A stretch of DNA of 64,000 bases from assembly GCA_026873275.1 (NCBI GenBank), contig JANTUC010000004.1, forward strand, positions 2,852,001 to 2,916,000. The letters run 5' to 3'. The stretch comes from Pseudopithomyces maydicus. Taxonomy: Eukaryota > Ascomycota > Dothideomycetes > Pleosporales > Didymosphaeriaceae. The translations under genes and the position numbers were made by a program. The notes under the pieces were generated by a model. The model was not told where the DNA came from, ran no database searches, and saw nothing but the letters and a program-made list of their open reading frames with translations. How positions within the stretch are numbered: position 1 is the stretch's first letter; each line of letters starts with the position of its first letter. Positions 57,531 to 64,000 of the stretch are shown one piece after another.

Positions 57531-60109
57531 CTAAATGCTAGGATGGGATGTCGGGTAAATATCTAGGTTGTCGTTGTTGAAATCGCCAAACCAGAATGTA
57601 GATGTATCCATATCTGCTGAAGCGTCCAATCCCGTTGTGAAATCCTGTAGTAGACCGGGGTCTATTAAAGACGTGAACAGCGGTCCAGGGTTTGCGCAAT
57701 CTCCATCCGTAGCAAAGAAATCTTGAGGGAAGGAGTAATTCACGTTTGGCTCCAAGTTATTGACGTTCCTTCGGGTCAGATTTTCGTCATTGGCCAGGTG
57801 TGTGAAGCTACCAGGAGGAGGGCCAGGATTACCAGTATCGCGCTCGTTTCTCGACCGCGCAACCTCCAACACTTCCTGTAATAACTTTGCGCTTCGAAGA
57901 GCCACCTTTGCTTCCTGCATCGACTCTAAAATGTTCCGTGCTTTAACTACATCGTCCAGTAGGTCCTCAGTACGCAATGGAGTAGCTCTGAGCAGGACAA
58001 CATACAGGACAATCATGCCGGCGTACAGAGTGTACGTTGAGTTGTACCACCAGGTGCGAAAGTATTGGCGATGAGCATACGCATCATGGAGAACGTGAAT
58101 CGTCTCTCGTGCGGCGCCCAGACAGAGTTCAACATGATCCGACATCGCCAATGAATGTTCATTCGTGGACGGAGCCAGGAATAGTCGATGTGCCAGTATC
58201 CTAGCATTCAAGTACCTCAAATGCAAAACAAGCTTCGATTTGCCTGCCCATTCTTCATCTCGGAAAGAGATTGAGCCAAAGTCAAGCCGCTCCGGTAGAT
58301 TGGCTTTCCAATCCCCAAGAAGACCATCAAGCTCTTTTGCAATTATTGACTTTTCCGGCAATGTGAGACCCCTGGTATCGTGATACAGCTCTTTGGAGAT
58401 TCGTCGAAGGACAGAAGCGAACCGTACCATCTCGTTTATCATGGTTACGTTTTTGTTCTCAGTCTCTGGCGCAATAGAATCCCCCACAGGCTGATCGCTG
58501 ATCAAGGGCAGCGGTATTTGATAACTCTGCGGCTTCCTTAGGCTATCTCTTCGTCCGGAGCTGCAGCTCATATCAATTTCATGAGAGTAAATGCACCACC
58601 AGGTACGTCGCGCAGCTTTTCGATCTTCTCCTGACATCGATGTTGATTCGTTTGCCAGGCCAATGGCGAGAGCGGTACGAACAGCCTGACCACAGTACAT
58701 GTAACACCTGTGAGGTATGTGGGAATTCTGACAGTAAAGTGACTGCGCAGGTGTTAGCGAGTGAAACAGCACGCAATATTAAGGTCGCTAACCATAAGAA
58801 GGAGTGTTTGCGCGCTTTCCAAGGAACACACTGCGGAGGTATCCCCCAATGCATCTTTGGACTTTCGAAAATAAGTGCGGGATATTATCTGGGAGGATAT
58901 CCGCCGTTCAGAGATTCCAGACTCTACTAATTCCATTATGCATGTCTGTATATCTGGACCTAGATCCTCGAGAACATCTCTCCCAGCGATAAGTGCACCA
59001 ACTGCCACAACGATGTTGTAAAGCGCGGAGAAATGTCTGGAGCCTTTGTGCCTCTCGATCGTAGTATGCCTACCCCAAATGTCTCTCTCACATCGTTCTT
59101 CGAATTGGAATGGATCAAGCATGGGATGGAGATAGTGTAAGTTGTGAAAGAATTCATTGATATACACCTTTTCCAAACGTTTTTTCGAAGCTTGAATAGA
59201 TGCATCGGCGACGTGCTCAGGTCGAATACTTCGGGGACGGCCGGGCTCTCGCGCAATGTTTGTCCTGAATGCTCGTTCCTCACACGGCGGTGACTTGGCA
59301 TTGTACTACTTAGCTCAGCCTGTTGGTTATTCACGAGGCGTGCAGGCGTCGCTGGTCTTAGTGGTGGTGAGAGCACCTCTTCATTTGACAATAGATCAAT
59401 GATAGAGACTCGATCTTGGGACAAGGCTGTCAGGCCGGTTTTCGCACCATGGCTGCCAGGAATGGGCAGATGGCCTCCACTTGGGATGGGTAATTCACTT
59501 GGGCTAGCACTGCTCGGGTGCAATAGCTGTGATGTGGTTTCATGGCCATCAGAGCCTACTTGTCTGGGGGGTTCATGTTGCTGAGCGGATGCAAAGAGCT
59601 GATTGAGCAGCACAAAGTTGGACGATGTGCCGTAGAATTCAGTCCCTTGAGTGCGCTGATTAACATCGCCCACGACGTCTAAGGCATGCGTGGACAAAGC
59701 TCGAGGTGCAAGACCTTATGTTTAAGGTCAGTAACGTGAATGCTGCCAGGAATTGAAGAAGCAATTTATGTTGTGTACCAGATAATGTTGTCTCATGAGG
59801 ATGCTCCCGCAACTCGCTTTCGTCAGATCTAATGTTGCTCCTAGTAGTGAACCCTAGAGACAGGCGAGCGCCTGGCGTCTCAGCGCCGCTTTGGCAAGCT
59901 CGCTGTTTTTTTCGACCACTGCGCTTTCTGATGCCGTATTCGCAATGAGCAGCGTGCTTGACGCAGGTCAAGCACGGCTGTTGCTGGTCGCATTTGGCCT
60001 TCTTCGCGCGGCACCGTTGGCAGGCATGGTTCACTCGCGGATGGTCACGGCGTCTTCTTGGCGTTGTATTTGCGGTATGGGACAACTCCTGTTCCGGACC
60101 TTGTACCAT
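57531..60109 (-). CDS. Zn2Cys6 transcription factor with fungal-specific domain
   Basis: The DNA-binding domain CQRCRAKKAKCDQQQPCLTC, then six residues to the last Cys, is a standard CX2CX6CX5CX2CX6C binuclear cluster. Exons 60109-59779, 59714-59377, 59305-58793 and 58742-57531 give about 797 residues; the intron 2 donor at 59376 is the least certain. The middle-homology region includes FFHNLHYLHPMLDP, SALYNIVVAVGAL, SLYCQNSHIPHRCYMYCG and RRTWWCIYSHEID. The first ATG in the open frame is at 60109; upstream codons begin only with GTG. The gene is convergent with the dioxygenase and divergent from the FAD monooxygenase (419 bp apart), and is the likely pathway-specific regulator of the cluster. 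Confidence 0.85.
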
Positions 60110-60528
60110 CCTGCGTGTCTCCGATGAAGGTTGGATCCGGGACTTGCTTGGGTATGCAGACTTCACCAGAGCGCCCGCAGCCGCCGGATACTACTGACGA
60201 CATCGGTGGCGACGGACAGTCTCATGCAGAATCTTCCGAAAGTGGGGAATCCTTCGGCCCTTTTCATGTGACTTGCACTTCTGACAAATAGGAAGACTAG
60301 ACGGTTGCCGCTAAAACATCCGCACCGGAAGTCGGAACAGATGGGCGAGCATCCGGAGCCAAGACACAGTCATGTGATCTCTCACACCCGAGGTCCGGGT
60401 CCGCTCTTTTGTCAATGGGGATCTTAAACAAGTGAGTACGAAATGTTCAATGGCACGGTTTATCGAGGCTTGAACATCTTTTTCAAAAAACGAAAAGAAA
60501 CATTGATCAAATTGTAAATCTATACAGA
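60110..60528. promoter_or_regulatory. Divergent promoter region, regulator / monooxygenase
   Basis: A 419-bp region between two diverging genes. It contains many CCG/CGG triplets, including CCG at 60236-60238 and CGG at 60255-60257 in everted orientation within CCGAA..TTCGG, which could be bound by a Zn2Cys6 protein. Confidence 0.35.
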
Positions 60529-62674
60529 ATGCCGGTCTTCCAAGAAACGTCGAATTCAGCGAGGGACCTAAGGATTCTTCCCTCTCGTGCCCTGCCCCTA
60601 CCAAGGGTCTCACCCATACCGGATTTCTCATTGAGTGAAGAGGAGAGTCGCGAAGTTGTTGTTATAGGCGTAAGTGTGGAGCTCGGGCATAGGGAAGATG
60701 TGATCACTCACATGTTCGTGTTTAGGCTGGGCCGAGTGGGCTTTTCTTAACTCTATTGCTAGCCCGATATGGCATCACCGGATCTTCGCTACTTTGCCTG
60801 GACTCCAAACCTGGAACCTTGAAGGCAGGCCAAGCAGATGGCCTACAACCTCGGACATTAGAGGTCCTCCAATCTCTCGGTATAGCATCAGAGATCATAG
60901 ATGAAGGTTGCCATATGGAAGAGGTCGCTTTCTGGAATCCAGTGTCTGAAAGTTCCCAAAACGGCGCTATGGGAGGTATTGAGCGCTCTGAGTTCGTCCC
61001 CGACGTGAACGTACCTGCTCGTTTCCCTTTCGAAGTTACGATTCACCAAGGCCGTATCGAGCGCATACTTCAAGAGAACCTTCATTTGTATGCACCAGAG
61101 AGTACAATTCGAAGATCCCATCGCTTCCTCGAGTACGTTGTGGATGAATCTAATAGCGAGTTCCCAATTCTGGTGAAATACGAATATGATCATACCGATG
61201 GCAGCACAAAGCAAGGTTCTGTTCGCACAAAATATCTTATCGGGGCGGACGGTGCACGATCACGTGTACGAAAGTGCATGGGGCTGAGCCTGGAAGGCGA
61301 GACGACGGATCATATTTGGGGCGTCTGTGACTTCGTTGCGACTACGGATTTCCCAGATATTCGTAAGCGGTGTGCGGTGCATTCTAATTCAGGCTCAGTC
61401 ATGGTTATCCCCAGAGAGCAGATAGCCACCGGCGAATATCTTACCCGCCTGTATGTGCAGGTGCCTGGTGAGATCGGTGCGAGTGAGAACTCCGGAGCAG
61501 ACAAGAAGTCAGCGGACAAAAAAAGCGTGAAGCTGTAACACTAGAGTACATCTTCACGCAAGCACGTGAGGTCTTCTCTCCCTACAGCATCGATATTAAG
61601 GAAGGGACCACGCCAGATTGGTGGGCTGCGTATCAAATAGGTCAGCGAATGACGCCCAAATTCTCTGCGAAAACTCCCGATGGCATCGACAGAGTGTTCA
61701 TAGTGGGTGATGGTAGGTTCAATTTCACCCTTGATTAATATGAACATGTACTAACTGTAGCAGCATGCCACACACATAGCCCGAAAGCCGGACAAGGCAT
61801 GAATGTGTCTATGATGGATTCATACAACCTAGCATGGAAACTGGCCCACAGATTAACGGCTTGACACCACGTTCTTCGTCAGGAGATGCAGATTCAATAC
61901 TGGAGACATTTGAGTGGGAGCGTGCCGATACTGCCCGCCAACTTATCGAATTCGATAAGACTTTTTCCCATATCTTCTCTGGCAAAATCGGATCAACAGG
62001 TTCTTCAACTTCAGGTCTAACGCACGAAGAGTTTTTGCGCGTGTTCAAGCAAGGGAGTGGTTTTACGAGCGGATGCGGTCTTCATTATCAACCCAGCACA
62101 TTGACTAGGATGCCAGCCGAACTCCACACCATTGTCAACGATCTGTCAATTGGTGCGTTGAATCCAGGTAAACGCTTGCTCAATGTCGAAGTGAAGCGGT
62201 ATGCGGATGCAACTACTCGTCAATTGCATGATGGTATGTATTCTCGTTCCGCGCTCTCAAGAACCAGTATTTCAGCTAACGCCGACGAAAGAGATGCCTT
62301 CCACAGGCCGTTACCATATTATCGTGCTTACAAGCAACGATCTTCTCGACAAGGCTGGTGTCTCCCAAGCTTCTTTGTCATCATGCAGTGACATAATAGC
62401 ACGGTTTCCAGCAGGAACGATTAACCTCATAGTCCTGCACCCACTCAAGCAGCGGTTCGAGTGGTCTGACATTCCATTGAGCGTGAAACGGCTTGCTGAG
62501 ATGCGAACGTACGGCTTATCGCGAAAAGAAGATGCTTACGACATATTTGGTATATCGAAGGATGTAGGTGGTGTCGCCATAATTAGGCCAGACGGGTATA
62601 TTGGAATAGTTTCTACACTATCTAACACAATAGATATTGAGGCCTACTTTAGTTCTTGTGTAGTACGTATATAA
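60529..62674 (+). CDS. FAD-dependent phenol hydroxylase-type monooxygenase, frame broken twice
   Basis: Exons 60529-60669, 60726-61712, 61764-62233 and 62292-62674. The Rossmann motif VVVIGAGPSGLFLTLLLAR is rebuilt across intron 1. QADGLQPRTLEVLQSLG, the DG motif region YLIGADGARSRVRK, and GDACHTHSPKAGQGMNVSM (second FAD motif) define a class A flavin monooxygenase of the phenol 2-monooxygenase branch, with a C-terminal thioredoxin-like domain (PSTGRYHIIVLTSNDL). Frame is lost at a seven-A run (61518-61524; DKK to REAVTLEY) and near 61848-61851 (KLAH to INGLTPRSS). One extra base at each gives 660 residues. The probable reaction is ortho-hydroxylation of resorcinol or a related phenol to hydroxyquinol, feeding the dioxygenase. 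Intron 2 ends in a tandem TAGCAG acceptor. Confidence 0.85.
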
Positions 62675-62834
62675 AATATATATCTACCTCAATTTCTTGC
62701 CTATAGAGCCGTTGTATTAAGATTCAAAAAAGTGCTATCTGTCTCTAAAATATCTCTACTGCCTCCAGCGCAAAGTCAGAAGCTCACTTTAAGCCTCGAT
62801 TTAGTTCATTCAGAGCAATTGGGGTATGATCAGT

Positions 62835-64000
62835 TCAGTTCCAGAGAGACTCGCCCTCGCCCTCTTTACGCATTGGCCATACCGATTTATGCCAGCCTGC
62901 GATTAGCCACATGGCAGCTCGAGATTCGCAATCAATTCCATCACACTGATTATCCACATCTGTTCTCTCATGTACAGAGATAGGGGCGCCAAATAATCCT
63001 GTAGACGACCGACATGCCGCAGTCTTTTTACACTCTAGCGAGATACTGTCAATGGCTGCTCTGCACTGCTCTGTGTTCGAAATGAAGGACTGTATGTGAA
63101 AATCATCCAGCTCTCCCCTGTCGTCCATTTCCTGTCGGTCTTCCATCATCGCATCAATCGCCCTACAGTACACGGTACATGGTGAATGCGTGTAGTCAAC
63201 AGCAATACTCTGCCCAGCGCCCTCGGTGACTAAGCCTAATATCGCAAAGACCTTGTCGCGAGGGTCAGTAGCGTCGCTCGTGCGCGTTCGATCCATTGCC
63301 TCGGCCAGATGAATAGATGACTCCTGGCTTTGCCATGTTCCTATCTTGACAATCCTCCCAACGACATGGTGGTCAACCCAACCCATTGATAATTGTGTGG
63401 AGACGAAGTGTCCTGTCGAAGGGCTTGAGTACTCGCATATCATGCGTACAAATTCCTCACGGCTGACAAACTCGAAGCCGCATAAGAGGCGTGCGTTTTG
63501 TGCGAGGACAAACTCCTGAACAATCCAGTATCTTTTCCAGTAAGGTAATCGTATAAGCGTTCTCAATGGGAGTCGTAACTCGTCGCGAGGAGGAATCGTA
63601 CAATCCTCGCGATTCGCTTTCTTAGCAAAGCACCGAGCTTCATGTTCCCTTATATAAGCAAATAGCTTATCAGACCCTTCAAAAGAGGGTCCAAGCCAAA
63701 CGACTACTTCGCTGGCATTGCTATATATCTCCCGCATATGTCCAACCTGCTCACTTCGCTCCTGAATATCATTCTGATTGATGCAGATTGCGTCTATCCA
63801 GAACAGGGCGGACGCTGGAAGAACGATTCGCAGGTGCATCAATGCTGCGTACAGATTCTCGCCAATTTCCAGCACATGACCGTTGACAAGGATTGGTCTG
63901 GTGTTCTTGGCATTGCCCCACACATATGAAAGTGCGATATACGGAGGGCAATGCTTGTCGTCCCTCAAGAAGTTGGCCATCGTAACTCGTAGAGGGCTGG
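62835..64000 (-). CDS. HET-domain (heterokaryon incompatibility) protein, 5' end at window edge
   Basis: The frame is open to the right edge of the window; an ATG at 63980 gives 381 residues, but the true start may lie outside. The HET core is clear: YIALSYVWGNA, LYAALMHLR, LFWIDAICINQND, REIYSNASEVVVWLG, RLPYWKRYWIVQE and, later, TDPRDKVFAILGL. HET proteins mediate non-self recognition and programmed cell death between incompatible hyphae. The length is short for the family, and the C-terminal ~90 residues are not typical, so a missed intron or truncation is possible. Confidence 0.82.
   Translation of the reverse strand, partial: SPLRVTMANFLRDDKHCPPYIALSYVWGNAKNTRPILVNGHVLEIGENLYAALMHLRIVLPASALFWIDAICINQNDIQERSEQVGHMREIYSNASEVVVWLGPSFEGSDKLFAYIREHEARCFAKKANREDCTIPPRDELRLPLRTLIRLPYWKRYWIVQEFVLAQNARLLCGFEFVSREEFVRMICEYSSPSTGHFVSTQLSMGWVDHHVVGRIVKIGTWQSQESSIHLAEAMDRTRTSDATDPRDKVFAILGLVTEGAGQSIAVDYTHSPCTVYCRAIDAMMEDRQEMDDRGELDDFHIQSFISNTEQCRAAIDSISLECKKTAACRSSTGLFGAPISVHERTDVDNQCDGIDCESRAAMWLIAGWHKSVWPMRKEGEGESLWN

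Noticed and set aside
1..64000. tRNA, rRNA, CRISPR arrays, retrotransposon or DNA-transposon genes
   Set aside because: I scanned for B-box-like motifs, regularly spaced spacers, reverse transcriptase and transposase motifs and saw none convincing; the repeat arrays at 13.8 and 15.4 kb do not have CRISPR structure.

Overview
The window is nuclear DNA of a filamentous ascomycete (Pezizomycotina). The evidence is spliceosomal introns of mostly 45-70 nt with GTRNGT donors, CTRAY branch points and YAG acceptors, together with fungus-restricted families: DUF3433, UstYa/DUF3328, fungal rhodopsin-domain, Zn2Cys6 factors, HET and 2EXR/F-box-like proteins. I cannot place it to class; Dothideomycetes or Leotiomycetes would fit. 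I re-derived all exon joins by eye, requiring in-frame, length-consistent splicing.

Layout. 1-472: 3' end of an MDR oxidoreductase. 1.6-10.4 kb: a two-module DUF3433 membrane protein, a small cysteine-containing secreted protein, a UstYa-family protein and an F-box-like protein. 10.4-17.4 kb: a gene-poor stretch with hairpin-forming repeats, a 27-bp minisatellite and degenerate coding remnants. 17.6-23.6 kb: a 2EXR-like protein, a small secreted HExxH protein, a rhamnogalacturonan acetylesterase and a frame-broken UbiA prenyltransferase. 24.3-44.5 kb: an island of poorly known genes dominated by three giant neighbours, A (~1447 aa), B (~1285 aa) and C (~1799 aa, DUF6603), arranged + - + and flanked by three further uncharacterised genes. 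45.8-53.7 kb: a second UstYa protein, a rhodopsin-like 7TM protein, a 63-residue secreted protein and a secreted GMC oxidoreductase. 54.9-62.7 kb: a compact aromatic-catabolism cluster. It holds maleylacetate reductase, hydroxyquinol 1,2-dioxygenase, a Zn2Cys6 regulator and an FAD phenol-hydroxylase-type monooxygenase, and fits resorcinol/phenol -> hydroxyquinol -> maleylacetate -> 3-oxoadipate. The right edge is a HET-domain gene.

The most unusual content is the A/B/C locus. Other points of interest are two GC-AG introns and TCACGTG elements about 100 bp upstream of three starts in the island. Six otherwise well-conserved genes carry a recurring pattern of single-base length changes, mostly in homopolymers. 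That pattern looks like assembly error, or else very recent decay, and it affects every statement about whether those genes are intact.
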